NCBI GenBank assembly: GCA_900545785.1
Contig: URAA01000056.1
Span: forward strand, 1 to 9,114
DNA from: an uncultured Dialister sp.
GTDB lineage: Bacteria; Bacillota; Negativicutes; Veillonellales; Dialisteraceae
Direction: 5' to 3'
DNA: 9,114 nucleotides
Position 1 is the first letter of the stretch. Each line of letters opens with the position of its first letter. Of this stretch, positions 1-6,318 are shown in pieces. Position numbers and translations under genes: made by a program. The notes below the pieces were generated by a model. That model made no database searches and was not told where the DNA came from. It was given only the letters and a program-made list of their open reading frames with translations.

Positions 1-1
1 A

Positions 2-1204
2 AAGCATCATATTTTCGGGGGGGGTAAATCTATTGTCAGGGAAACCGAATTTACGGGATATGGAGTCATTGTCCTTTTGATTGTTTGTATTTATTTTTTA
101 TATCATTACGGGAAAAGATGTTTTCCCATCAAAGATTATATAACAGCAAAAGAATATCTGAAATCTGAAATGAAAATAATGAAAGATCATTCTGAGGCTG
201 TAAAAAAGATTATTCTTGATAAATCTCCGAACACGGAAGGTAATGAAACCATTATTTTGGTGATTGGAGAAAGTGCGTGCAGGACTCATATGAAAGCTTT
301 TAACGACAAGTATCCCGAAGAAACGACACCATGGTTATCGAAAAATAAGGAGGAAGACGGATTTTATTTATTTAAAAATGCCTATTCCAATTTTCCCCAG
401 ACATCGTTAGCTTTGTCTATGTACCTGACTAATAAAAATCAATATATGAGTACAGAGAATGACCCTGTAGTAACTATCATTGATATTGCCCGTAAAGGCG
501 GATATAAAACATATTGGTTAAGTAATCAGGCAAAAATGGGAGAGTTTTCTTTTTTCGGTACCTTTGTAGCATCTACTGCTGATCAAACAGAATGGACGAA
601 AATACCGACTGATGATGACGGGCAATTATTGGATCTATTAAAAAAAATACCGAAAGAAGGAAAAAAGTTTATTGCACTAAATATAATGGGAAGTCATAGG
701 ATGTATAAAAACAGAGTACCAAAAGAATTCATTAAGAAGACTGGAAAAAAGAATCATAGCAAAACAGAATGGTATGATACCACTATTTTATATTCCGACT
801 ATATCCTGCAATCTATTTATGAATACAGCAAGCAATATTTGAAATTGCGTGCCATGATATATTGTTCGGATCATGGAGAAAATATGCAATACGGACATAC
901 AACAGCCCATTTTACATTTGATATGGTGCAAGTGCCTATGTTTATTTACTTGTCTGAAGAATATAGAAAAATACATAAGGATAGGAAAAAGAACTTACAG
1001 GAGCATAGAAATGCCATATTTACCAATGATTTAATGTTTGATACTTTATGCGGAATTATGAATTTACCAAATAATTTTTATAATAAAAGATATGATTTGT
1101 CTGATGAAAAGTATGATTTACCTTTAGAAGTTGCTGTCACCAATCACGGTAAAACAAAAATTTCGGAAGATGAATTATTAAATATGCAGAAATATGAAAA
1201 ATAA
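2..1204 (+). CDS. Phosphoethanolamine transferase of the EptA/sulfatase superfamily (5' end missing)
   Basis: Probable inner-membrane enzyme that moves phosphoethanolamine from phosphatidylethanolamine onto lipid A or core sugars on the periplasmic side. The frame is open from base 2, so the gene enters from the left edge; the TTG at 77 is not a credible start. A hydrophobic helix (bases about 59-112) would be the last membrane segment, followed by a periplasmic catalytic domain. Counting residues from base 77, the nucleophile motif GES is at 64-66 (Ser66, where family members have Thr or Ser), followed by a TTPW segment. The metal-binding motif DHGE is at 265-268, with His274 and His278 and a VPMFIYLS segment typical of the family C-terminus. 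An eight-G run lies in frame at 17-24. The gene looks more AT-rich than those after it (hand-counted lines of 23% and 38% GC against 52% in the DUF2232 gene). It overlaps the next gene by 11 bp. The exact acceptor cannot be told; other alkaline-phosphatase-fold transferases are possible. Confidence 0.87.
   Translation, partial: KHHIFGGGKSIVRETEFTGYGVIVLLIVCIYFLYHYGKRCFPIKDYITAKEYLKSEMKIMKDHSEAVKKIILDKSPNTEGNETIILVIGESACRTHMKAFNDKYPEETTPWLSKNKEEDGFYLFKNAYSNFPQTSLALSMYLTNKNQYMSTENDPVVTIIDIARKGGYKTYWLSNQAKMGEFSFFGTFVASTADQTEWTKIPTDDDGQLLDLLKKIPKEGKKFIALNIMGSHRMYKNRVPKEFIKKTGKKNHSKTEWYDTTILYSDYILQSIYEYSKQYLKLRAMIYCSDHGENMQYGHTTAHFTFDMVQVPMFIYLSEEYRKIHKDRKKNLQEHRNAIFTNDLMFDTLCGIMNLPNNFYNKRYDLSDEKYDLPLEVAVTNHGKTKISEDELLNMQKYEK
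17..24 (+). repeat. In-frame poly-G tract (G8), candidate phase-variation switch
   Basis: Eight consecutive G residues lie inside the transferase reading frame, in an otherwise AT-rich gene. With eight G the frame reads F-G-G-G-K-S and stays open to 1204. With nine G, a TAA follows the tract at once; with seven G the frame meets TGA at 78-80. Either slip would remove the whole catalytic domain. Runs of this kind mutate by slipped-strand mispairing in many surface-glycan genes. That this tract varies is an inference. Confidence 0.6.
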
Positions 1205-1463
1205 ATATTTTACCTATATGGTGCGATGCAGCGACAATTCACTGTATACGGGATTCACCGCAGGGTCCGTGGAAAAACGGGTAGACACTCACAATGCGGG
1301 AAAGGGTGCCAAATACACGAAAGCAAGACGGCCGGTGAAACTGGTCTGGTTCAAAGAATGGGATAATGAACATGATGCCCGCTCGCTTGAATATCATTTG
1401 AAAAGAAAAACAAAAAAAGAGAAAGAAGCCATGGCGGCCTCTTTTGGAAAGGAAAGGGAATGA
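1194..1463 (+). CDS. GIY-YIG domain protein, UPF0213/YhbQ family
   Basis: A stand-alone GIY-YIG nuclease-fold protein of 89 residues, close to the usual length of about 80-100 for this family. The diagnostic parts are visible: YFTYMVRC at residues 5-12 (GIY position), LYTGFT at 17-22 (YIG position), Arg29 and His33 in the first helix, the GKGAKYT motif at 36-42, and Glu67 in SLEYHLKR, the expected metal ligand. Family members are small single-domain proteins linked to DNA cleavage or repair, but the role of this one is not known. The ATG at 1194 overlaps the end of the transferase gene by 11 bp, and its TGA overlaps the ATG of the next gene by 4 bp (ATGA), so it is probably co-transcribed and translationally coupled. 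Its base composition matches the downstream genes better than the transferase. Confidence 0.88.
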   Translation: MKNKYFTYMVRCSDNSLYTGFTAGSVEKRVDTHNAGKGAKYTKARRPVKLVWFKEWDNEHDARSLEYHLKRKTKKEKEAMAASFGKERE

Positions 1464-2083
1464 ACGACTCCGTCAGAAGAACGAAATATTTGACAGAAGC
1501 GGCGGCAGCGGCGGCGATTGCTTCCATTCTTGTTTTATTGAAACTGCTGGCGCCCTTCCTTGTCTTTGTCACCATGATCGCCGCAGCCATACCGATTGCC
1601 GTCATTTGCGATTTTCACGGTATGAAATGGGGATTCGGTACATCTGTTGCGACGGTGGTGCTTGTGACCATGATCGGCGGTCCCGAGATAGGCTTGACGA
1701 CAGCTTTTTATGCGGGAGCCTTGGGGATGGCTATGGGATACGGATTCAGGAATCATTTATCCTACGGGAAAACATTATGCCTGACAGCATTGGCTTATAT
1801 CGTGGAAATGTCCTATAAAATTGTCTTTTCCATCTATGTACTTGGAATAGCCGATGCTCTTTCCGGAGCTATAGAAAGATTTACCACTTTTATTAACTGG
1901 ATATGGAAACCGCTGGCGGAGGTGCTCGGATATGATCCGGACCCGGGAAAAGCGACACTCACCACATCGGGAACGATCATGGTAGGACTGGTTTTCATTT
2001 TAAACGCCTTCAGCTATGCATATTTAAATATAGAACTGGGATCGGATATACTGAAACGGCTGAAAAACGGTATGAGGAGATAG
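1460..2083 (+). CDS. DUF2232-type multi-pass membrane protein (YybS-like)
   Basis: A 207-residue integral membrane protein. Hydrophobic segments lie roughly at residues 13-33, 35-52, 57-75, 79-95, 103-128 and 170-190. The N-terminal pattern (TEAAAAAAIASILVLL, then AIPIAVICDFHGMKWG) resembles Firmicute DUF2232/YybS membrane proteins, which look distantly like substrate-binding components of vitamin transporters. No substrate can be assigned. As I recall, many DUF2232 proteins are nearer 300 residues, so this one is short, but it ends with a normal basic tail (LKRLKNGMRR). The start is fixed by the purine-rich site at about 1446-1458 and by the ATGA overlap with the GIY-YIG gene. DUF2232 genes in Firmicutes often sit near gdpP or ribosomal-protein genes; that context is absent here. 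The GT2 gene follows after 31 bp, so readthrough is likely. Confidence 0.72.
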   Translation: MNDSVRRTKYLTEAAAAAAIASILVLLKLLAPFLVFVTMIAAAIPIAVICDFHGMKWGFGTSVATVVLVTMIGGPEIGLTTAFYAGALGMAMGYGFRNHLSYGKTLCLTALAYIVEMSYKIVFSIYVLGIADALSGAIERFTTFINWIWKPLAEVLGYDPDPGKATLTTSGTIMVGLVFILNAFSYAYLNIELGSDILKRLKNGMRR

Positions 2084-2114
2084 AGTAGAAACATAAAAGA
2101 AAGGGTGGAGAAGA

Positions 2115-3122
2115 ATGATCTATAATCCCACGGTGTCTGTTATTATTCCTGTCTATAAGACAGAAAACTTTATATGCCGCTGCATAGACAGTGTGAGACG
2201 CCAAAGCTACAAAAATCTGGAAATCATTCTTATCGATGACGGTTCTCCCGATCGTTGCGGGGAAATTTGTGATGATTATGAAAAGAAAGATGAAAGAATC
2301 AGAGTCTTTCATCAGGAAAATCAAGGTCTCAGCGGAGCAAGAAATGCAGGAATAAAACATAGTACGGGCGAGTGGATATATTTTTTGGACTCCGATGATT
2401 ATATTTCTTCCGCTGCGATAGAAAAAATGGTCGAAACGGCAGAAGCAGGAAAATATGATATCGTGGTTGCCGGATACAGCATCGTCAAAATCGGTAAAAA
2501 GATAGTAGATTGTTCTACGAATTGGCAGCGGACAGATGATTTGGCAGAAATTCGTAGAAAAATAATTCTTGATGAATTGCCCAATTTTGCATGTGGGAAA
2601 TTATATAAAAAAGAATTGTGGAAAAATATTAGATTTCCATTGAATCAATTAGTTGAAGATATGCAAGTGAACGGAAAACTATTTTTTAAGGCAGGGAGTG
2701 CCTGTGTGATTCCTGATTCATTGTATTTTTACAGTCGTGAAAATGAAAACAGCCTGAGTCGAGGGAAAGATGTATTTAATTTTGTGAAGATGAAATATGG
2801 GCGTTTTCTGGGATGGAAAAAACATGCGGAAATAGCGGGACAATATATGCCTTCTTGCGAGAAACTTTGCCGTGAAAAAGCAATTATCCACGGGATAAAA
2901 GCATTGGTGGTCAATGCCGGTACGGATATATTGGAAAAATCGGCTGTCGATGATATCAAAAAATATATTTTGGAGAACAGGAAAATAAAGCTCCCGTTTG
3001 CGCCGACCGTACAGAGGAATATGATGATTCGCAATCATCAGCTTTTATTAAATGCATGGGGATGTGTAAAACGAAGCTTCTTTTTATGGAAGTGCCAGAT
3101 CAGAAAAAATAAAAAAGATTGA
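2115..3122 (+). CDS. Family 2 (GT-A fold) glycosyltransferase
   Basis: A 335-residue inverting glycosyltransferase, probably cytoplasmic or membrane-peripheral, adding a sugar from a nucleotide-sugar donor to a surface-glycan acceptor. The classic GT2 elements are in order: VSVIIPVYKTE at residues 7-17, the donor-binding IDDGSPD at 40-46, QGLSGARNAG at 70-79, the metal-binding DSDD at 92-95, and the likely catalytic-base pair ED at 181-182 in LVEDMQVN. The length is normal for this class (EpsJ/WcaA-like, about 300-350). The C-terminal third is basic with aromatic residues (SFFLWKCQIRKNKKD), suiting membrane contact. A good ribosome site (AAGGGTGGAG) lies just before the ATG. The sugar and linkage cannot be read from sequence. 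The second half looks more AT-rich than the first (35% against 43% GC in two hand-counted lines). It lies 31 bp after the DUF2232 gene. Confidence 0.9.
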   Translation: MIYNPTVSVIIPVYKTENFICRCIDSVRRQSYKNLEIILIDDGSPDRCGEICDDYEKKDERIRVFHQENQGLSGARNAGIKHSTGEWIYFLDSDDYISSAAIEKMVETAEAGKYDIVVAGYSIVKIGKKIVDCSTNWQRTDDLAEIRRKIILDELPNFACGKLYKKELWKNIRFPLNQLVEDMQVNGKLFFKAGSACVIPDSLYFYSRENENSLSRGKDVFNFVKMKYGRFLGWKKHAEIAGQYMPSCEKLCREKAIIHGIKALVVNAGTDILEKSAVDDIKKYILENRKIKLPFAPTVQRNMMIRNHQLLLNAWGCVKRSFFLWKCQIRKNKKD

Positions 3123-3131
3123 TTTTGAAGT

Positions 3132-3176
3132 GATGATAGAGAAGCGATGATAGAGAAGCGATGATAGAGAAGCGAT
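3132..3176. repeat. 14-bp direct tandem repeat, three perfect copies plus a partial one
   Basis: The unit GATGATAGAGAAGC occurs three times without mismatch (3132-3145, 3146-3159, 3160-3173), followed by GAT. The bases just before (GAAGT at 3127-3131) resemble the end of another unit. It starts 9 bp after the GT2 stop codon and ends before the terminator, so it is non-coding, in the 3' untranslated part of the mRNA. The 14-bp unit is not a multiple of three. Copy number may vary between strains. Confidence 0.9.
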
Positions 3177-3226
3177 ATTTCAAGGAACTCACAGCAGATT
3201 CATTATTGATAAGATAAAGAGAAAAT

Positions 3227-3269
3227 AAAAAAGACATCTGACACAATTTTCGTGTCAGATGTCTTTTTT
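3227..3269. terminator. Bidirectional intrinsic terminator between convergent genes
   Basis: A perfect inverted repeat, GACATCTGACAC (3233-3244) against GTGTCAGATGTC (3252-3263), with the 7-nt loop AATTTTC. It is flanked by six A on the left and six T on the right, so the pairing extends to 18 bp and a U-tract follows the hairpin on both strands. It ends the GT2 transcript on the plus strand and the sialyltransferase-like operon on the minus strand. Confidence 0.95.
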
Positions 3270-3288
3270 ATCCGAATATTAAATATTT

Positions 3289-4350
3289 TTACGGGTTCAT
3301 AAATTGCACGCCTGCTTCTTCCATAAGCTGTCTGTAAGCAGGGTGGATCGGCTTATGGTAAAAATTGATTAAACTGATGCATTCAATATCTCGTCCGGTA
3401 AATTTTTTGGCAAGAATCAAAGTGGTGGATTGATAACTGATGACTGTCTGTATTTGCGGCTCTTTATAAAGAATGACTTCTACCGGTTCTTTGCTTTCGT
3501 TGACTATAACGTCGGGATAATGTTCTTTTACGTATTCCGCTTTGTAGGGCGGATCATTCGGGTGAGGCTTGTAAATCAGCTTTTCCCCGTCTTTTAGACG
3601 GCTTATGACGAGGGAAATATATCTTTTTTCATCGTCAAAGCTGAATTTATCCGGTTCCCGAATTGATTGGCTCAAATAAACTGTATAGCTGCCTTCGGGA
3701 AGCTCTTCCTTCAGGAGATGGTTTCTTTTCAGTATTTCCATGGATTCTTCTATCATTTCGGAAGTGATTTCATATACTTTCGGAGAATATCTTTTCATCA
3801 GTTCCGGCAGATACATGAAATCGGCAACTCCTGCGGGGCTGGCGCCTGTAGCGGATGTATTTAAATATAGAGAAGAGTGGATGCCTGCAATAAATTTAAT
3901 GAAGTTCAGTTTTATTTTGTGGAAATATTCATGAGATTTGGAACGTATTCTGTCTTCATTGTAATAAGAAAAGATGCCGTCTTCAAAACGATAAAATTGA
4001 GTAAGTCCCAGTGTCGCCACAAGAAGCTGATGGGAGGGGGCAATATCATTCCCTAAGAATACTTTGTCAATGGGAATATTTTTTATAGATTCTTGTACAA
4101 GCCGTACTTGTTCACGTTTGGATAATTTCTTTTCTTTCCGTGTCATCCAATGAATGAGGGGAAAAACTTTTTGATAACCTCCATCGGAAGAGGACAAGAA
4201 AGTAAGTAAAGGATCTTCCGCCCAGTGAGCATAGCCGTGGGGGTGGATTAGAGCAAGGAAATTACTGTCTTCCTTATAGCATGTATTGGTAAGGATAAAG
4301 GAAGTCAGCAGATGAAACGGAGTACTGACTATAAAAAGATTATTTGCCAT
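3289..4350 (-). CDS. Sialyltransferase-like GT-B glycosyltransferase (GT52/GT38-type motifs)
   Basis: A 353-residue protein with the marks of bacterial GT-B sialyltransferases and polysialyltransferases. The N-terminus (NNLFIVSTPFHLLTS, residues 3-17) matches the LFI-x-TP-x-x start of LOS sialyltransferases. EDG at 123-125 fits the (D/E)(D/E)G catalytic-base motif, KPHPND at 261-266 fits the HP motif that contacts CMP, and SYQSTT at 305-310 fits the serine-rich motif near the phosphate. These motifs are shared by CAZy families GT38, GT52 and GT80; I infer transfer of sialic acid or a related CMP-activated acid to a terminal sugar of LPS. No sialic-acid synthesis gene (neuA/neuB) is in the window. 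The start ATG overlaps the end of the GT9 gene by 11 bp, so the two form an operon, with GAAGGAA as ribosome site. Alternatives are another GT-B enzyme or a capsule polysialyltransferase relative. Confidence 0.72.
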   Translation of the reverse strand: MANNLFIVSTPFHLLTSFILTNTCYKEDSNFLALIHPHGYAHWAEDPLLTFLSSSDGGYQKVFPLIHWMTRKEKKLSKREQVRLVQESIKNIPIDKVFLGNDIAPSHQLLVATLGLTQFYRFEDGIFSYYNEDRIRSKSHEYFHKIKLNFIKFIAGIHSSLYLNTSATGASPAGVADFMYLPELMKRYSPKVYEITSEMIEESMEILKRNHLLKEELPEGSYTVYLSQSIREPDKFSFDDEKRYISLVISRLKDGEKLIYKPHPNDPPYKAEYVKEHYPDVIVNESKEPVEVILYKEPQIQTVISYQSTTLILAKKFTGRDIECISLINFYHKPIHPAYRQLMEEAGVQFMNP

Positions 4351-5323
4351 TTCCGGATTCCTTCATTAGTTCTAAAGCATTTTTCCAGATATTTTCTGTG
4401 CTGAAATCACCGCTCCGGGCGATAAGACGGTGGCGGTAGAGTGATTTCGGACCCCATTTGGAAAGATTTTTTTCATTATTCAGGTAAAAGACATCGACCA
4501 CGGGAACGTCCAGTGCAAGAGCAAAGTGAGCGGTTCCCGTATCGGCACTGATGAGGACATCACAGCGCTTCAGGAGAGCCCCAAGTTCAGGTATCGTGGT
4601 TCTTCCAATCAAATTCAAAAGCAGCTTTTGTGTTTTTTCGGGAAGTGCATCGAAATAATCTTCCGCCGCCTTTCCTATGCCGATGATAGCGGGGATTTTC
4701 CCCGAATGTATGATTTTCTCTGCAAGTTTGCAGAACATATCGGGTCTTAAATCTTTATCTTTTTTCTTGGTAACCGGATTTAAGGCAATGACGGATTTAG
4801 AGACATCTTTTAACAGGTTGTGATCCACTTGGTGAAAAGCTTCCTTCGGAACATGGTATCTGACGGGCATACTTTCCATCGGTTGTCCCGTATATAATTC
4901 GGCAAGAAAAGCATGCTTGTCCTGTATATGAATCCATGGGCCGTAATTGATTTTTTTATTATCCAAGAGAATTCTGACAAATCCGTGCCGGTTATCGGCG
5001 TATATTTTTTTTGCCCCAAACAGTTTGGACAGAATAATTCCTCTTTCGTTTCCGTAAATCACAAAAGATGCATCAAAAGAGTACCGGTTTTTATGTTCTG
5101 AATAAAATTTATACCACCCGTAGATTCCTTTATGAATCCCCCATTTGTCGTACACCCAGACTTCATCGACACCGTCCATATAGCGTGCCAAATCTGCAAA
5201 AGGCTTGTTAGCTATAAAAATAAGCTTGGAATCAGGAATCATTCTTTTTAAATTTCTGCAGAGTCCGTCGGTAAGAATCGTATCTCCAAAGTAGGAAGTG
5301 TTATAGACCAAAAATGTTTTCAT
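4340..5323 (-). CDS. Family 9 glycosyltransferase, ADP-heptose:LPS heptosyltransferase type
   Basis: A 327-residue GT-B enzyme, the usual size for the WaaC/WaaF/WaaQ group, which adds heptose from ADP-heptose to the LPS inner core on the cytoplasmic face of the inner membrane. The N-terminal YFGDTILTDG (residues 11-20) holds Asp14 at the catalytic-base position. The donor-binding signature SADTGTAHFALALDVPVV lies at 259-276 (Asp261, Gly263, His266). ALNPVTKKKDK at 180-190 occupies the place of the usual G-x-x-x-x-K-x-W loop but lacks its Trp. Which heptose it adds, or whether it uses heptose at all, cannot be fixed; GT9 also contains enzymes for other sugars. The gene heads a two-gene operon with the sialyltransferase-like gene, which suggests that both act on the same glycan. 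A GGGGAT ribosome site lies just before the ATG. Confidence 0.88.
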   Translation of the reverse strand: MKTFLVYNTSYFGDTILTDGLCRNLKRMIPDSKLIFIANKPFADLARYMDGVDEVWVYDKWGIHKGIYGWYKFYSEHKNRYSFDASFVIYGNERGIILSKLFGAKKIYADNRHGFVRILLDNKKINYGPWIHIQDKHAFLAELYTGQPMESMPVRYHVPKEAFHQVDHNLLKDVSKSVIALNPVTKKKDKDLRPDMFCKLAEKIIHSGKIPAIIGIGKAAEDYFDALPEKTQKLLLNLIGRTTIPELGALLKRCDVLISADTGTAHFALALDVPVVDVFYLNNEKNLSKWGPKSLYRHRLIARSGDFSTENIWKNALELMKESGNGK

Positions 5324-5340
5324 AAAATCCCCATTCTATT

Positions 5341-5423
5341 AATCGGCAAGAAAACCGATTGGGCAGTTTTTGTATTATAATATTATATTATATCATTGAA
5401 TTGTAATATAAAAAACAAGGAGA
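5341..5423. promoter_or_regulatory. Divergent promoter region between heptosyltransferase and deacetylase genes
   Basis: Very AT-rich spacer. On the plus strand a perfect TATAAT lies at 5376-5381, but no good -35 box precedes it. On the minus strand TTACAA (5401-5406) and TATTAT (5377-5382) are spaced by 18 bp. The two candidates overlap, so the units may compete. A perfect 6-bp inverted repeat, AATCGG (5341-5346) and CCGATT (5355-5360), lies beside them and could be an operator. AAGGAGA at 5417-5423 is the ribosome site for the plus-strand gene. Confidence 0.42.
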
Positions 5424-5427
5424 GAAT

Positions 5428-6234
5428 ATGTTATTTCTTATCATACTTATTATAGCGGCAGCTTACATATATCATCACTTCCGTAAGCAGATCCCCATTC
5501 TCATGTATCACAGGATTGCTTCCGTGGAGGGAGACAGAAATTCACTTCCTGCGGATAAATTGGAAGAACAGCTTATGTATTTATCGTCTCACGGGTATCA
5601 TAGCATTACGATGGATCAGCTGCAGGCTCATCTGTTAGAAAAGAAAGAATTACCGGAAAAACCGGTGGTGCTGACCTTTGATGACGGTTATAAAGATAAC
5701 CTTACAACAGCGCTGCCCCTTTTGGAAAAATATCATCAGGTAGGAAATGTCTTTTCTATTACCGATTGGATAGGGAAAGAAAACAAGTGGGAGGATTTCG
5801 GAAAAGAATTGACGGTGACCATGGATGAAAGCGAATTGCTTCAATGGCAGGCAGCAGGACATTATATCGGATCTCATACATTGTCCCACCCTTTTCTTAC
5901 CCGTCTTAACAGGGACGAAATGGCAAAAGAGTTGAAAGAAAGCAAGAAAAGTTTGGAAACACTTACGGGGAAAAAGGTAGAATGTATTTGCTATCCCTAT
6001 GGAGACTTTAATGAAACAGTTGCCGAAGAGGCAAAGAGGGCCGGCTATAAATTGGGACTTGCTATTTTTTACCATGTTCCCCTTTGGCAGGAGAATTTGC
6101 TTGCCCTTCCGCGGATCCCGATTCCGTCGAAACAAAAAATGTGGGAATTTAAACTGAAAGTAAGTTCGCTCCACCTTATTTTTGTTGCGCTCCGTCAATT
6201 AGAAAAGGGAATCAAAAAATATATCAGAAAATAA
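5428..6234 (+). CDS. Membrane-anchored polysaccharide deacetylase (CE4/NodB domain)
   Basis: A 268-residue metal-dependent deacetylase that would remove an acetyl (or formyl) group from an amino sugar in a surface glycan. One hydrophobic helix at residues 2-16 anchors it; basic residues come just after the helix (HHFRK) and none before, so its side of the membrane is uncertain. IPILMYHRI at 22-30 opens the domain. Motif 1 is TFDDGY at 83-88 (Asp85 base, Asp86 metal ligand), motif 2 is SHTLSHP at 149-155 (His150 and His154 metal ligands), and CYPYGDFN at 188-195 is the conserved third motif. All key residues are present. The substrate is unknown; it could be peptidoglycan, a poly-N-acetylglucosamine polymer or an LPS amino sugar. 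Its place among LPS glycosyltransferases favours a surface-glycan target. The start is set by the strong AAGGAGA site 4 bp upstream of the ATG. Confidence 0.9.
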   Translation: MLFLIILIIAAAYIYHHFRKQIPILMYHRIASVEGDRNSLPADKLEEQLMYLSSHGYHSITMDQLQAHLLEKKELPEKPVVLTFDDGYKDNLTTALPLLEKYHQVGNVFSITDWIGKENKWEDFGKELTVTMDESELLQWQAAGHYIGSHTLSHPFLTRLNRDEMAKELKESKKSLETLTGKKVECICYPYGDFNETVAEEAKRAGYKLGLAIFYHVPLWQENLLALPRIPIPSKQKMWEFKLKVSSLHLIFVALRQLEKGIKKYIRK

Positions 6235-6318
6235 AAAAAGAACGGTTCATTGAATCGTTCCTGAAAAGTCAGTTTTTGTCTGATTTTTTAGGGTCACATC
6301 ATGAGCCGCTCTTTTTTT
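6233..6318. terminator. Convergent terminator region (long imperfect hairpin)
   Basis: A left arm starting with seven A (6233-6239) followed by GAACGGTTCAT (6240-6250) can pair with ATGAGCCGCTC (6301-6311) followed by seven T (6312-6318), with one mismatch and one G-T pair. Each strand therefore has a hairpin followed by a T run. The loop holds a smaller hairpin, GAACGGTTC with GAATCGTTC (6240-6260), and a TCAG/CTGA mini-stem followed by six T (6269-6289). It lies at the 3' ends of the deacetylase and GT4 genes, and the T runs overlap both stop codons. Confidence 0.7.

Noticed and set aside
77..79. TTG at 77 as the start of the phosphoethanolamine transferase
   Set aside because: The frame is open back to base 2, the TTG falls inside a hydrophobic helix, and no ribosome site precedes it; the gene simply enters from outside the window.
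1535..1756. Minus-strand open frame inside the DUF2232 gene
   Set aside because: It mirrors the GC-rich alanine/valine codons of the real membrane protein and has no ribosome site or recognisable domain.
3132..3176. CRISPR array
   Set aside because: The 14-bp units abut without spacers and are too short for CRISPR repeats; this is a simple tandem repeat.
5650..6198. 182-residue minus-strand open frame opposite the deacetylase
   Set aside because: The deacetylase on the plus strand has all its catalytic motifs; the opposite frame shows no domain and an unnatural Phe/Arg/Lys-rich composition.
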